Origin: CAVRUD01 sp963849635
GTDB taxonomy: Bacteria > Chloroflexota > Chloroflexia > Thermomicrobiales > UBA6265
Length of the DNA: 64,000 bases
Direction: 5' to 3'
Assembly (NCBI GenBank): GCA_963849635.1
Contig: CAWKIA010000040.1
Span: 1 to 64,000 of the forward strand
This document shows, piece by piece, positions 9,367 through 17,596 of the stretch. The position numbers and the translations under genes are program-made. The notes under the pieces were generated by a model. That model saw nothing but the letters and a program-made list of their open reading frames with translations, did not search any database and had not been told where the DNA came from. Position 1 is the first letter of the stretch, and the number at the start of each line of letters is the position of its first letter.

Positions 9367-9675
9367 ATGAGGCACTTACAAAGGGAGCGTTGCGCCCGTC
9401 GCGGCGCCAGAGGTCGAGTGCCCGGAGTGCGACGGTGTGGGGTGCGCGGGGTACGACGAGGACGACGACGGGCGGTACTGGCCGGTGGGGCGGTGCGAGC
9501 GGTGCGGCGGGGAGGGGGTCATCCCTTTCCCGCCCGCCGGTGTGGCGCGGGGATGCGGGCAGTGCGACGGGCGCGGCTACCACCGGAAAGTGAGCGTGAT
9601 CTTCGGCACCACCTACCGGGTGAACTGTCGCGCGTGCCGGGGAAGGGGGTCGAGCCGGCCCGTTGGGCAGCCTAG
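9367..9675 (+). CDS. Small Cys-rich DnaJ-type zinc-finger protein, frameshifted
   Basis: Repeated CxxCxG motifs as in the DnaJ central domain: VECPECDGVGCAG, RCERCGGEGV, GCGQCDGRGY and NCRACRGKG. There is no J-domain, so it is a stand-alone zinc-binding protein, possibly from a mobile element. The motif region lies in the frame of 9437-9660; the ATG at 9367 and the stop at 9675 lie in a second frame, so two frame breaks are needed (one in GGGGAAGGGGG near 9640). The exact start is uncertain. Confidence 0.45.
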   Translation: MRHLQRERCARRGARGRVPGVRRCGVRGVRRGRRRAVLAGGAVRAVRRGGGHPFPARRCGAGMRAVRRARLPPESERDLRHHLPGELSRVPGKGVEPARWAA

Positions 9676-9820
9676 CCCTCGCGGTCTCGGCGGCATCCGG
9701 GCGTACCAGGCGGCCAGGGGCTTGGTGGGCCGGGTTCTGCGGAGCCCACGCACGAGCGTCTCGAACACGGGCGGCAGATCGCCCGCGGGGACCACCGGGC
9801 GGCGGGCGGACGTCGCGCGC

Positions 9821-9856
9821 GGGCGGGGCCACGCTCCCGCGGTCGTGGCCCCGCCC
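9821..9856. terminator. Strong GC hairpin, terminator-like
   Basis: Perfect 13-bp stem (GGGCGGGGCCACG / CGTGGCCCCGCCC) with a 10-nt loop between the zinc-finger gene and the Cys-rich secreted gene. No T-run follows, so intrinsic termination is uncertain. Confidence 0.5.
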
Positions 9857-9890
9857 CCTGCTCCCCGGGGAGCGAACCGACGGACGGCGC

Positions 9891-9966
9891 AGCGCCTACG
9901 TAGTACGTAGGCGCTTGCCGCCCCCGGATAACCGCCAAACGGCGGATGCGGCCCGCCGCGGGCCGC
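9891..9966. promoter_or_regulatory. Three consecutive palindromes upstream of the Cys-rich gene
   Basis: AGCGCCTACGT-3 nt-ACGTAGGCGCT (9891-9915, perfect), CCGCC-AAAC-GGCGG (9932-9945) and GCGGCCCGC-C-GCGGGCCGC (9948-9966, perfect). They lie 64-139 nt before the ATG at 10030. They could be operators or an RNA leader; the function is unknown. Confidence 0.45.
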
Positions 9967-9982
9967 CCCACACTGGGGGCAC

Positions 9983-10002
9983 CCCAGCGGCGCAGCGGCC
10001 GC
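9983..10002 (+). repeat. 20-bp leader element shared with the gene at 17597
   Basis: CCCAGCGGCGCAGCGGCCGC ends 27 nt before the ATG at 10030. The identical 20-mer ends 26 nt before the GTG at 17597. Both genes encode Tat-secreted Cys-rich proteins, so it may be a shared 5' leader or the trace of a duplication. Confidence 0.6.
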
Positions 10003-10029
10003 GACAGACGGATACCGGAAAGATGCGCC

Positions 10030-11343
10030 ATGGACCCCACACGCTTCGACGCCATCGCGCGCAACCTCGCCGCGCCCCAGACCCGGCGCGGCCTCCTTGG
10101 CGGCCTCGCCGCCTTGGTCGTGGGTGCGCGTGCCGCGTCCGCCCAGACCGCCTGCCCGCCGGGGCAGACCCGCAACACGAAGGGCCAGTGCACTTGCCCG
10201 GCGGGGACCGATGCTTGCCCCGACGGGTGCTTCAATAAGAAGACCGACCTGGCCAACTGCGGGCGGTGCGGGCACGCCTGCCTTCCCGGCGAGATCTGCC
10301 AGAAGGGCGAGTGCAAGTGCCCGCGCGGGGCGACCTGCGGCTGTGTGTCGGGCCAGGTCTCGTGCAACGGGACGTGCACCAATCCGGACGCCTTCCGCTT
10401 CGACGGGGACAACTGCGGCGCGTGCGGTAACGTCTGCGGCACCGGCGGCGACGACTGCCGCATTCCACGCTGCAACGAGGGTGTCTGCGTCACCGATCCA
10501 CGGGACTGCGAGGACGGCAACCCGTGCACGTCCAACCACTGCAACGGGGGGTGCGTCACCGGCTTCCTTTCGGGCGGGACCTGCTCCACCGCGGAGGTGA
10601 CGAACGGCACCTGCGCCTCGGGAACCTGCGTCGCGACCACCACGACGACCACGACCACGACCATTGCACCGACGACCACGACGACCACGACCTCGGTCCC
10701 GACGACCACCACGACCTCGACCACACCGGCTGCGACGACAACGACGTCAACGACCTCAACGACAACGACGCTCGTACCGACCACCACCACCGCTGCACCG
10801 ACGACCTCGACAACTACGACCCCGATGCCGACCACGACGACCACGACGACCACGGCTCAGCCGACAACGACGTCCACGACCTCGGCGGCGCCCACAACCA
10901 CGACAGCGGTGCCGACGACCACCACGACGAGCACCACGCCTCAGCCGACCACAACGACAACGCTTGAACCCACGACCACGACGACCACCACCGCAGGTCC
11001 CTGCGTGCCGGATTGCGCCGGCAGGTGCGGCGGGGTCGGCGACGGCTGCGGCGGCACCTGCGACACCTGCCCCGTCTTCGATTGCAATACGTCGGCGTGC
11101 AACCAAGGCGAGTGCTACAGCCAGCCGTCCGGCGTTGGGGGCGTCTCCTGCAATGGCGGGACCGGCTATTGCGACACCCTTGGGAACTGTGATCGATGCT
11201 CGAGCGGGCTGGTGTGCGGCGGTACCTGCTGCGTGAACACCGGCGACGGACCGCTATTCTGTACCGGCAGCGGGCCGCAGTGCACCTGCTATCGCGCGGT
11301 ACCGATCGACAACGGCATTCAGTACTTCCCGTACTTCTGCTAA
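10030..11343 (+). CDS. Tat-secreted Cys-rich protein with long Thr linker (437 aa)
   Basis: N-terminus LAAPQTRRGLLGGLAALV ends in AASAQ, a twin-arginine signal peptide with cleavage near residue 38. The mature part has many paired cysteines (CPPGQ, CPAGTDACPDGCF, CGRCGHACLPGEICQ, DNCGACGNVCG) like disulphide-rich extracellular proteins. A region almost purely of Thr with Pro/Ala/Ser follows at about residues 203-322. A second Cys-rich module comes after it (CAGRCGGVGDGCGGTCDTCP). The Thr tract is probably an extended linker or glycosylated stalk on the cell surface. GGAAAG precedes the ATG. Function unknown. Confidence 0.85.
   Translation: MDPTRFDAIARNLAAPQTRRGLLGGLAALVVGARAASAQTACPPGQTRNTKGQCTCPAGTDACPDGCFNKKTDLANCGRCGHACLPGEICQKGECKCPRGATCGCVSGQVSCNGTCTNPDAFRFDGDNCGACGNVCGTGGDDCRIPRCNEGVCVTDPRDCEDGNPCTSNHCNGGCVTGFLSGGTCSTAEVTNGTCASGTCVATTTTTTTTTIAPTTTTTTTSVPTTTTTSTTPAATTTTSTTSTTTTLVPTTTTAAPTTSTTTTPMPTTTTTTTTAQPTTTSTTSAAPTTTTAVPTTTTTSTTPQPTTTTTLEPTTTTTTTAGPCVPDCAGRCGGVGDGCGGTCDTCPVFDCNTSACNQGECYSQPSGVGGVSCNGGTGYCDTLGNCDRCSSGLVCGGTCCVNTGDGPLFCTGSGPQCTCYRAVPIDNGIQYFPYFC
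10633..10998 (+). repeat. Low-complexity ACN (Thr) codon repeat
   Basis: About 360 nt of near-tandem ACC/ACG codons with occasional Pro, Ala and Ser codons, inside the secreted protein gene. It is a coding microsatellite likely to vary in length between strains. Confidence 0.85.
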
Positions 11344-11406
11344 CCGGCACGGCGGCGGAGCGGGCGGCCTCGGCGCCCCGGTCGAACCCGAGACTCGGGC
11401 GCCGCC

Positions 11407-11542
11407 GGTTGCTTCGTAACCGGCGCGATCCAAGGCAGCGGCAACTACCTGCGCGCGACCTGGACGTTCACATCCTGCCTTACGGCCCCTGCCCGACGGG
11501 CTCGGCGTGCACCCAAGCCGCGAATGCGTCAGCCCGTGCTAG
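11407..11542 (+). pseudogene. Fragment of a Cys-rich secreted protein
   Basis: The frame GCFVTGAIQGSGNYLRATWT then FTSCLTAP, and after shifts GSACTQ and ECVSPC with TAG at 11540-11542, resembles the C-terminal end of the secreted Cys-rich family. There is no start or signal, and at least two frame breaks. It looks like a decayed remnant between two intact family members. Confidence 0.45.
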
Positions 11543-11735
11543 CAGGGGCTGACGCACACCGGGTCCAGCAGGCACACAAGTCCATCCGTTCGCCCCGGCC
11601 TCGACCGATGGTGGAATTGGTCTGCTGGCACGGTAGCGCACTCCGTCCCGTTGGACCGGGCCGGAACGGTGCCGTAGCTTGGCGGTATCCGACCGGCGGG
11701 TGGCCGCGACAACAGCATAGCGACGGGACAATAGG
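11543..11735. other. Intergenic leader of the UGA-containing gene
   Basis: No gene seen. TTGGAC, 18 nt, TAGCTT near 11652-11681 is a weak promoter possibility for the gene at 11736. Confidence 0.25.
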
Positions 11736-12302
11736 GTGAATCACCGCCGATTCGATTCCTTCACCAGGTCACTCGCCGCGCCAAAGACGCGCCGCGGCTT
11801 CTTGGGCACGCTGGCGACCGTGGGGGCGGGCTTCTTCGGCGCCCGCACAGCCGACGCCCAGGTCACCCAGGCCCAATGACGGAACGTCCTCTGCGCCAGC
11901 AACCCGGGGGTCTGCAAGCCCGGGTGCGTCTGCTGCGTTTACTCCAACGGCAACTCCCGCTGCCGGCCTCCCCAGGACTGCATCACCCCGGGCACCGTCG
12001 CGACCACCACGACCACCCCGGCGCCAACAACCACGACCACGACCACCACGGCCGGGCCCACCTGCACCCCAGTCGGGGGCCGATGCGACCTCGCGCGTCC
12101 GGACCTGTGCTGCAACTTGATCTGCTTCAATCGGGCGGGGCCGGCCGGGCCCTTCTGCGGCTGATGCCCGCGCACGCTCCCGGACGATGAACGGGCCGCG
12201 CGGTTCGATTCGCGGTGGCTCTGCTTCGTCGGCGGCGACTGCAGGATCGCCTCCTACTGCCAATCCGCCCGGCCGTGCGATAACCACCGAGTCCTCCGGT
12301 GA
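11736..12302 (+). CDS. Tat-secreted Cys-rich protein with two in-frame UGA codons
   Basis: The frame opens with GTG at 11736 and the Tat signal TRSLAAPKTRRGFLGTLATV ... ADAQ. It continues through UGA at 11877-11879 (codon 48) to CKPGCVCCVYSNGNSRC, a Thr linker, and DLCCNLICFNRAGPAGPFCG. It then passes a second UGA at 12162-12164 (codon 143) and goes on as CPRTLPDDERAARF ... WLCFVGGDCRIASYCQSARPC to a UGA at 12300. Aligned with the paralogue at 17597, codon 48 falls exactly on a Cys (TGC). Either UGA is recoded, or these are nonsense mutations or base errors. No other frame break is needed. Confidence 0.65.
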
Positions 12303-12402
12303 CGACGATGCCGCCACGTGCGCGTCGGCGTGCCGAACAGTGGTGGGCGTCGCCGCCTTACAATCCGTGCGCATCTCTGCAATCGTGGGACTGGAGGGTG
12401 GG

Positions 12403-13319
12403 ATGACGACGTCGAGCTCCGGCATGCCAAGGGCGCGTTCGCGTAACGCGGCCGATCCCACGCCGGCGCCGGGGCGGCGGGCGGGCGTATGCCGTGGCCT
12501 GGCGGTCGTCGTCCTGGTGGTGGCGGCGCTGCTCGGATCACGAGCTGGCATCGCGCCCGTGCGTGCCGTCGCGCAACCCGGCGACGTGGCGATGTTCCGC
12601 GGGGATGCCGCGCGGACCGGGGCGATGCCCGGCCCGGGCCCGGCAGAACACCCCGTCGAAGCCTGGCGGAAGGCCACCGGGTCCGACGGCAGCTTTTCCC
12701 TGGTGCCGGAGTCCTCCCCGACGGTGGTCGGCGGCGCGGTCTACGTCGGCAGCGCTGACGGCCACGTCTACGCCCTCGACGCCAACACCAGCGCGGAGCG
12801 CTGGAGGTTCGCCACCGGGGACGCGGTGGGTTCCTCCCCGGCGGTGTTCGGCGGCGTGGTCTACGTCGGCGGCTGGGACGGCCACGTCTACGCGCTCGAC
12901 GCCGCGACGGGCCGGGAACGGTGGCGATTCGCACCGGTGAGGCGCTGGAATCCTCCCCGGCGGCGGTGGACGGGGTGGTCTACGTCGGCAGCGGTGACGG
13001 CAATGTCTACTCCCTCGACGCCGCGACGGGCCGGGAACGGTGGCGCTTCGCCGCCGGGGACGGGGTGGGTTCCTCCCCGGCGGTGGTCGGCGGCGTGGTC
13101 TACGTCGGCAGCTATGACCACAACGTCTACGCGCTCGACGCGGCGACGGGGGCCGAGCGCTGGCGCTTCGCCACCGGGGACCAGGTGTTCTCCTCGCCGG
13201 CGGTGGTCGGTGGGCTGGTCTACGTCGGCAGCCAGGACGGCAACGTCTACGCCATCACCGATCGCTACACGATGACAGCGACGGTCGAGGACGCGGGGAC
13301 CGACGCCTTCGCCAAATGA
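12403..13319 (+). CDS. PQQ-like beta-propeller secreted protein, one frameshift
   Basis: N-terminal hydrophobic signal (GLAVVVLVVAALLGSRAG), then four to five propeller blades with the repeat SSPxVVGGVVYVGSxDGxVYALDA followed by ERWRFATGD. This is the PQQ-binding-like repeat (outer-membrane/secreted beta-propeller). The frame breaks once near 12930 (RWRFAPV becomes RTGEALESSPA) and resumes to a TGA at 13319. Start at 12403 is preceded by GGAGGGTGGG. No enzymatic residues are recognised; a surface binding role is likely. A second member lies at 28717-29862. Confidence 0.8.
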
Positions 13320-13654
13320 CGTTCGCGGCGATCTAGGGGATGCCCCAGATCCTCCGCCGCTGCCCGAGGGTGCCCTCCGTGGGTGCGCCGCTTGTGGGCA
13401 CCACGAGCCCTACCGGGACAACATCGGCCGGATGGCGGGCCCTACTCCTACCTGTTCCGAGCAATGGCCTAGGTCTTCGGGATGCCAAACGGGGCAACCG
13501 GCGCTCACACCATGCGCACTGTTCGAGGGTCAACCCGTTGCGGAAGAGGTGGCATCGTCTGCGCCTTGAGGCACGTACCGGCGCGGCAATCGCTCCAGGT
13601 GTTTAGGCGGCGTGCGCGGCGGCGGTCGGTCAGGCGACCGAAAGGAGACGAGCG
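13320..13654. other. Intergenic, nothing recognised
   Basis: About 335 nt without a credible gene. The last 30 nt hold the GAAAGGAG ribosome-binding site of the next small gene. Confidence 0.4.
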
Positions 13655-13870
13655 ATGCATCAATTAGTCCTGCGTGCCCACGCGCTGCAACACGCGACGA
13701 CCGAGATGGTGCGCTGGCTGGAGCGCGACTGGACGCTGGACGTGGTGGCGGCCAGCACGCTGCTCGGCCAGTGTGTGGCGTACGACGTCGGCAACGTCTA
13801 TGACCCGGCCTACACCATGATCTGCAAGCTGCCCAAGCAGGTGCTGCGGCAGGTGGCGGAGGCGACCTGA
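13655..13870 (+). CDS. Small unknown protein (71 aa)
   Basis: ATG with GAAAGGAGACGAGC just upstream. The sequence is helical with ALQHATTEMVRWLERDWTLD and ends YTMICKLPKQVLRQVAEAT. No signal, no metal motif and no family recognised. The good ribosome-binding site supports it as a real gene. Confidence 0.5.
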   Translation: MHQLVLRAHALQHATTEMVRWLERDWTLDVVAASTLLGQCVAYDVGNVYDPAYTMICKLPKQVLRQVAEAT

Positions 13871-14198
13871 GTCGACGCGGCCGGGTCGCGATCAGGATCG
13901 ACGTCTCACCGTCGTGACGACCAGCATGGGCACGTCCCCGTGGAGCAAGACCGTACGGGCCTGGCGCGGGCGGCGGACAATGCGGATATCGGATGGGTCA
14001 GTACGGGGATGATCGCAGAGCAGGAGGCCAGCTACGCTGGGTCACTCCTCCGATGTGGCCACGGGACCTACGCGGACCATCGGGCGACACCGGCGCGCGA
14101 CGCGCGGCGGGCCGGGGAGCGTCTCCCCGGCCCGCTGCCTCGCGTCCGGGGCGTGCGCCCGCCGGTGCTGTGGACGTGATCGCTGGCGATGCGCGCGC
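13871..14198. other. Intergenic with a convergent terminator hairpin
   Basis: No gene recognised. It contains the strong hairpin at 14107-14135, between converging genes. Confidence 0.4.
14107..14135 (-). terminator. GC-rich terminator-like hairpin
   Basis: Perfect 12-bp stem GCGGGCCGGGGA / TCCCCGGCCCGC with a 5-nt loop, 64 nt downstream of the minus-strand stop at 14199. The hairpin at 18203-18234 shares the GGGCCGGGGA / TCCCCGGCCC stem, so it is probably the terminator type used here. Confidence 0.55.
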
Positions 14199-14447
14199 CT
14201 AGCCGACGCCGCCGCCGGTCCGGCAGCTGCGCTGCATCTCCTGGTAGGCCTGGACGCTGCCGCCGAAGTCAAGGTCGGCGGACTCCTGCGGCGTGAGACC
14301 CAGCTCGGCCGCCTGGACGCTGTTGATGATACCGACGCACGACTTGGCGTACGGCGCGTTGTTGTCCTCGGCGGAGGCGGACACCCCGGTGGCGACGCCG
14401 AGCAGCATGGCGGCAGCACCGAAGAAAGAGACCCATTGACGCTTCAT
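14199..14447 (-). CDS. Small secreted unknown protein (82 aa)
   Basis: Signal peptide MKRQWVSFFGAAAMLLGVAT with cleavage after ASA. The mature part of about 55 residues has two Cys (KSCVGIINSVQAAELGLTPQ and MQRSCRTGG) that could form a disulphide. The start at 14447 is chosen because it begins the signal peptide and has a GGGTAAAG purine stretch upstream. No family recognised. Confidence 0.65.
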   Translation of the reverse strand: MKRQWVSFFGAAAMLLGVATGVSASAEDNNAPYAKSCVGIINSVQAAELGLTPQESADLDFGGSVQAYQEMQRSCRTGGGVG

Positions 14448-14819
14448 CCCGACTTTACCCCTAGTTGTCTGGCACATCACGGTGCCCGCTAGTGTCTACG
14501 ACCGGTTCCCCCGGCCACACACACCATAGGGCGGGGCGGGGCGGAGGCCATCCGCACAACCGCGTAGTCGGGCCGCTTAATCCGGCAGGTCGTGGGCGGA
14601 CGCGGCCACCGACCGGCTTAAGCATCTGGCGACGCCACCCCCGGCACCGCCCGTCCAATTGGGTGGACTTACCCATGCGCCGCGTGATCGCGCGGCGCAT
14701 CCTCGGAGCGTGCCCGGTAGGTGCTGGGCGCCGGGCCGGGCGGTCCCAGCCCGCGTCCCATCCATCCCACTCAGCCACCGCACTCATGCACCGGGGCGTG
14801 TGGCCATGGAGGTACCCGA
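14448..14819. other. Divergent intergenic region
   Basis: Lies between the divergently transcribed small secreted protein and the haemoglobin gene, so promoters for both must lie here. No clear consensus was picked out. Confidence 0.35.
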
Positions 14820-15200
14820 ATGCAGACGCTGGACGTAGCGGCCGCGCCGTCGCTGTACGAGCAACTGGGCGGGGCGGACAATATCGCCGCGGTCGTCGAC
14901 GACTTCTACCGCCGGATCCTGGCCGACGACGCCCTCGCGGCGATGTTCGCCGGGGTCGACCTGGACCGGCTGCGGCGCCACCAGAGCCGCTTCATCAGCT
15001 ATGCGCTCGGCGGCCCGAACCAGTACACGGGGCGCAACATGCGGGCGGCCCACGCCGGCCTGGGGATCACGCTGGCCCAGTTCGCCGCGGTCGCCGAGCA
15101 CCTGAGCGCGGCACTGGCCGCAGCCGGCGTGCCGGCCGCGCTCATCGACCAGGTCATCGGCCACGTCGCGTCCCTCCAGGGCGACATCGTCGGGCAATAG
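14820..15200 (+). CDS. glbN: Group I truncated haemoglobin
   Basis: 126-residue 2-on-2 globin binding O2/NO. SLYEQLGGADNIAAVVDDFY contains the group I N-terminal motif and the B10 Tyr. FISYALGGPNQYTGRNMRAA followed by H is the E-F region with the proximal His (RNMRAAH). The length is the family norm. ATG at 14820 has GGAGG upstream. It is probably followed by the secreted 433-aa gene after a 104-nt gap; the link is only positional. A role in NO detoxification or O2 delivery is usual for the family. Confidence 0.9.
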   Translation: MQTLDVAAAPSLYEQLGGADNIAAVVDDFYRRILADDALAAMFAGVDLDRLRRHQSRFISYALGGPNQYTGRNMRAAHAGLGITLAQFAAVAEHLSAALAAAGVPAALIDQVIGHVASLQGDIVGQ

Positions 15201-15304
15201 GGCCGGTCGAGATCGCGCATCGGTGCGGACCGGCAGACGCCGCCCGGCATCGTGCTCACCGCGCACCGGCTGGCGGTGCGCGGCCCGAACGAGGAGAGAG
15301 TGGC

Positions 15305-16606
15305 ATGAGCGTCCGTCGCGTCCTGGTGGTCCTGCTCTCGTGTGTGCTGCTGCTCGGCGCGTGGCCGGTCGCGGCGCGGGGCGCAACACCGGCCGACTCG
15401 CCCACCGCCGGTGCCGCGCGCCTCGACCTGGCGGCGATGGTGCCGACGCCGGATGACCTCGGCGCCCCCGGGTACCTCATCGACTACGGCCGGAGCCAAT
15501 CCCTCGAGGAGCTGGCCGCCGAGCTCGCGGCGCAACGCGACAGCGACGTCGCGCAAGAGACCGCCGCGCTGCGGCAGGGCGGGTTCGTGCGCAAGTACTT
15601 CGCGCGCTACATCGTGCTCGGGACGGCGGACGGCGGCCGCGACCGGATCGCGTTGGTCGGGGTGAATGAGTACGTGGACGCGGCGACCGCGGCCGACGGC
15701 CTGCACGCGCAGTTGGGGGCCGACGCCGGTCCGGGCGTCGCCGACCTCGCCGCGCCGGCGCTCGGCGACACCGCCGGCGTGCGGCAGATCGCGGACGTGG
15801 CGCTGGGCGGCGACGTCTACCAGGTGCTTCTGGTCGCGTTCCAAAGTGGCCCGCTGGTGGCGCACGCCTACCTCCTGGACCGCGGCCAGACGGCAGTGGA
15901 CCCCGCGCGCGGCGAGGCGCTCGGCGCGACGTTCCTGGCCCGCATCGAGCGCGTGCGCCAGGACGGCGGCCCCGGGATCGGCGACCGCGCGCTCCGCGTC
16001 ACGAGCGGCCATGCCGTCCAGGTCACCACGGACAACTACCTCAAGCTCGACGGCCAGCTCTTCCGCTGGCGTGACGATTCCGACGACGACTTCGCCCGCC
16101 GCTCGGTTCGGCATGCCGAGGGCATCGACGGGTACCAGTTCGACGCCAATCTCGGCAGCCAAGCCGCGCTCACCACCTTCGTCGAGCGGTTCCCGGACGT
16201 CGCGTCGGCGTCGCGTTGGGTGGGGTCGACGCACGCGGCCCAGGCCGCAGCCCTCGGCGCGTCGACGATGGTCGAGGTCGTGGCCGGGGCGCCGGCGGTC
16301 GGCGACGAGTCAGTCGCCCTGCGGCTCCAGGACCGCTCGGGCGGGTGGGCCGGCTACGCGATCGCCGTCCGCGTCGGCGCTCTCGTGGGCGGGGTCGCGA
16401 TCGTCGCGGCGGCCGACCTGCCCCTCGCGTCGGCGACGGCGCTGGCCGTCGCCCAGGCCGACTGCCTGCGGGCCGAGGCCTGCCCGGTGGCATCGTTGCT
16501 CGTCGGCGACGCCATCGCCGCGCTGATGGTCGCCGCGACGCCGGTCGCGAGTCCGCCGGCCGGCGCCGTTACCGCCACCGCCACCGCGACCCCGACCGCT
16601 GGGTAG
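15305..16606 (+). CDS. Secreted unknown protein (433 aa)
   Basis: Signal peptide MSVRRVLVVLLSCVLLLGAW ending ARGA. The mature part has two similar alpha-beta halves: one with GFVRKYFARYIVLGTADGGR and VGVNEYVDAATAADGLHAQL, the other with LTTFVERFPDVASASRWVGS. This resembles secreted lipoprotein-like families common in Thermomicrobia. The C-terminus ends in Pro/Thr/Ala repeats (TATATATPTAG). A good GAGGAGAGAG site precedes the ATG. No catalytic motif recognised. Confidence 0.75.
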   Translation: MSVRRVLVVLLSCVLLLGAWPVAARGATPADSPTAGAARLDLAAMVPTPDDLGAPGYLIDYGRSQSLEELAAELAAQRDSDVAQETAALRQGGFVRKYFARYIVLGTADGGRDRIALVGVNEYVDAATAADGLHAQLGADAGPGVADLAAPALGDTAGVRQIADVALGGDVYQVLLVAFQSGPLVAHAYLLDRGQTAVDPARGEALGATFLARIERVRQDGGPGIGDRALRVTSGHAVQVTTDNYLKLDGQLFRWRDDSDDDFARRSVRHAEGIDGYQFDANLGSQAALTTFVERFPDVASASRWVGSTHAAQAAALGASTMVEVVAGAPAVGDESVALRLQDRSGGWAGYAIAVRVGALVGGVAIVAAADLPLASATALAVAQADCLRAEACPVASLLVGDAIAALMVAATPVASPPAGAVTATATATPTAG

Positions 16607-16969
16607 GACCGGCGCGACGGCCACCGTCCGCCTCCCGGCCCGACGGGTCGGTCGGGGGCGGTGTCGGTGCCGGCTCGGGCGGACCTGGACGAGCACGGGT
16701 CCGGTGATGCCTCGCGGGCTGGTGGTGTGCCGTCACCGCGCCGCGCCCCGGCGGGATCGGACCCCGCGGGACCGCGGCCGAGGACATCTCCCCCGCTCTC
16801 ACCACGCTGGTGGTCCGCGGAAAGGGTCAGTGCGACGCCGTGACGCCGATGTGGATCCCGGGCCGGCGGCGTGGCACTGTCGTGACAATCCACATCCGCC
16901 GCGGCCCTACCCCGAGGTCCCGCCACTGCACTCCTCCTCCATCAGCCACACCAGGCTCCGGCTCGGGGC
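16607..16969. other. Intergenic, nothing recognised
   Basis: No credible gene or structured element between the secreted protein and the small 52-aa frame. Confidence 0.35.
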
Positions 16970-17128
16970 GTGACACAGCGTGTCGCCGCGGACCTCGACC
17001 AGCCGTCCGCACCGGCGGCCCTGGGCGCGAAGGAGGCGCTCCCGGCGCTGCGGCAGGCGCTTGCCCGGGAAGCCGTCGACTACGGGGGGAGGATGCGCCG
17101 CGCGATCGATAAGATTGAGGGCGGCTGA
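16970..17128 (+). CDS. Possible small protein (52 aa)
   Basis: GTG-initiated frame reading TQRVAADLDQPSAPAALGAK, then helical ALPALRQALAREAVDYGGRM. The helical tail and codon usage look coding, but there is no clear ribosome-binding site and no family match, so it may be a remnant. Confidence 0.3.
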   Translation: MTQRVAADLDQPSAPAALGAKEALPALRQALAREAVDYGGRMRRAIDKIEGG

Positions 17129-17513
17129 GGGTCGACCCAGCCCCATCGGAGGCGGCCAGGCGTGCCGGCGGAACGCCCGTACGCGGCGGGGAGAGCGAAG
17201 TCGCCAAGCGATCCCTTGTGCAGATATGGCCGCAGTCGGGGAAGAGTCACAGAAGGGGAGCGCGCCCCGCTGCCCGCCCGGGTCGATGGGATCCTCCCGA
17301 ATAGCCGACCATTAGTACAGTGGGCCGGACACCAAGTAGGTATCCGGCCCGCTGTTGGGTGCTTTGTTGCGTTGAGCCTAGTCGGCGACCAGCACCATGT
17401 CCTCCTGTGTCAGCGCCTCCATTTCCTCCAATGTGCTAGTCACCCCGGCTGCTTCGCTCGCCCCTGACTCGCCCGCGCTCCGGCGTGAGCGACCGGCGCC
17501 ATGCGTGGCCCGA
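17129..17513. other. Intergenic with a long hairpin
   Basis: No gene supported. It contains the 17-bp-stem hairpin at 17317-17355. A minus-strand frame ending at 17378 (EEMEALTQEDMVLVAD) was considered but lacks support. Confidence 0.35.
17317..17355. terminator. Hairpin with 17-bp stem
   Basis: Arms 17317-17333 and 17339-17355 pair at 15 of 17 positions around a 5-nt AAGTA loop (ACAGTGGGCCGG ... CCGGCCCGCTGT). A modest T-rich stretch (GCTTTGTTGC) follows on the plus strand. It could end transcripts from either side. Confidence 0.5.
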
Positions 17514-17542
17514 TTGACCTGGCCCGCTCGGTACCCTACAGT
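17514..17542 (+). promoter_or_regulatory. Sigma-70-like promoter of the Cys-rich gene at 17597
   Basis: TTGACC at 17514-17519, a 17-nt spacer, and TACAGT at 17537-17542. Transcription would begin just before the conserved 20-bp leader at 17551-17570. Confidence 0.5.
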
Positions 17543-17550
17543 GCCCCCAT

Positions 17551-17570
17551 CCCAGCGGCGCAGCGGCCGC
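17551..17570 (+). repeat. 20-bp leader element, second copy
   Basis: Identical to 9983-10002 (CCCAGCGGCGCAGCGGCCGC) and at nearly the same distance from its start codon. Confidence 0.6.
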
Positions 17571-17596
17571 ACAACCAAAGAGCGGAGGAAACGCGG

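Noticed and set aside
9672..10853. Long antisense frame rich in Val over the Thr tract
   Set aside because: It is the reverse complement of ACN codons (GTN) and has no protein-like features or start context.
10633..10998. Repetitive stretch considered as a CRISPR array
   Set aside because: The units are 3-nt ACN codons in an open reading frame with no unique spacers; it is a Thr-rich coding tract.
17378..17578. Short minus-strand frame ending EEMEALTQEDMVLVAD, considered as a RiPP precursor
   Set aside because: No modification enzymes nearby, no good ribosome-binding site and no clear core peptide.
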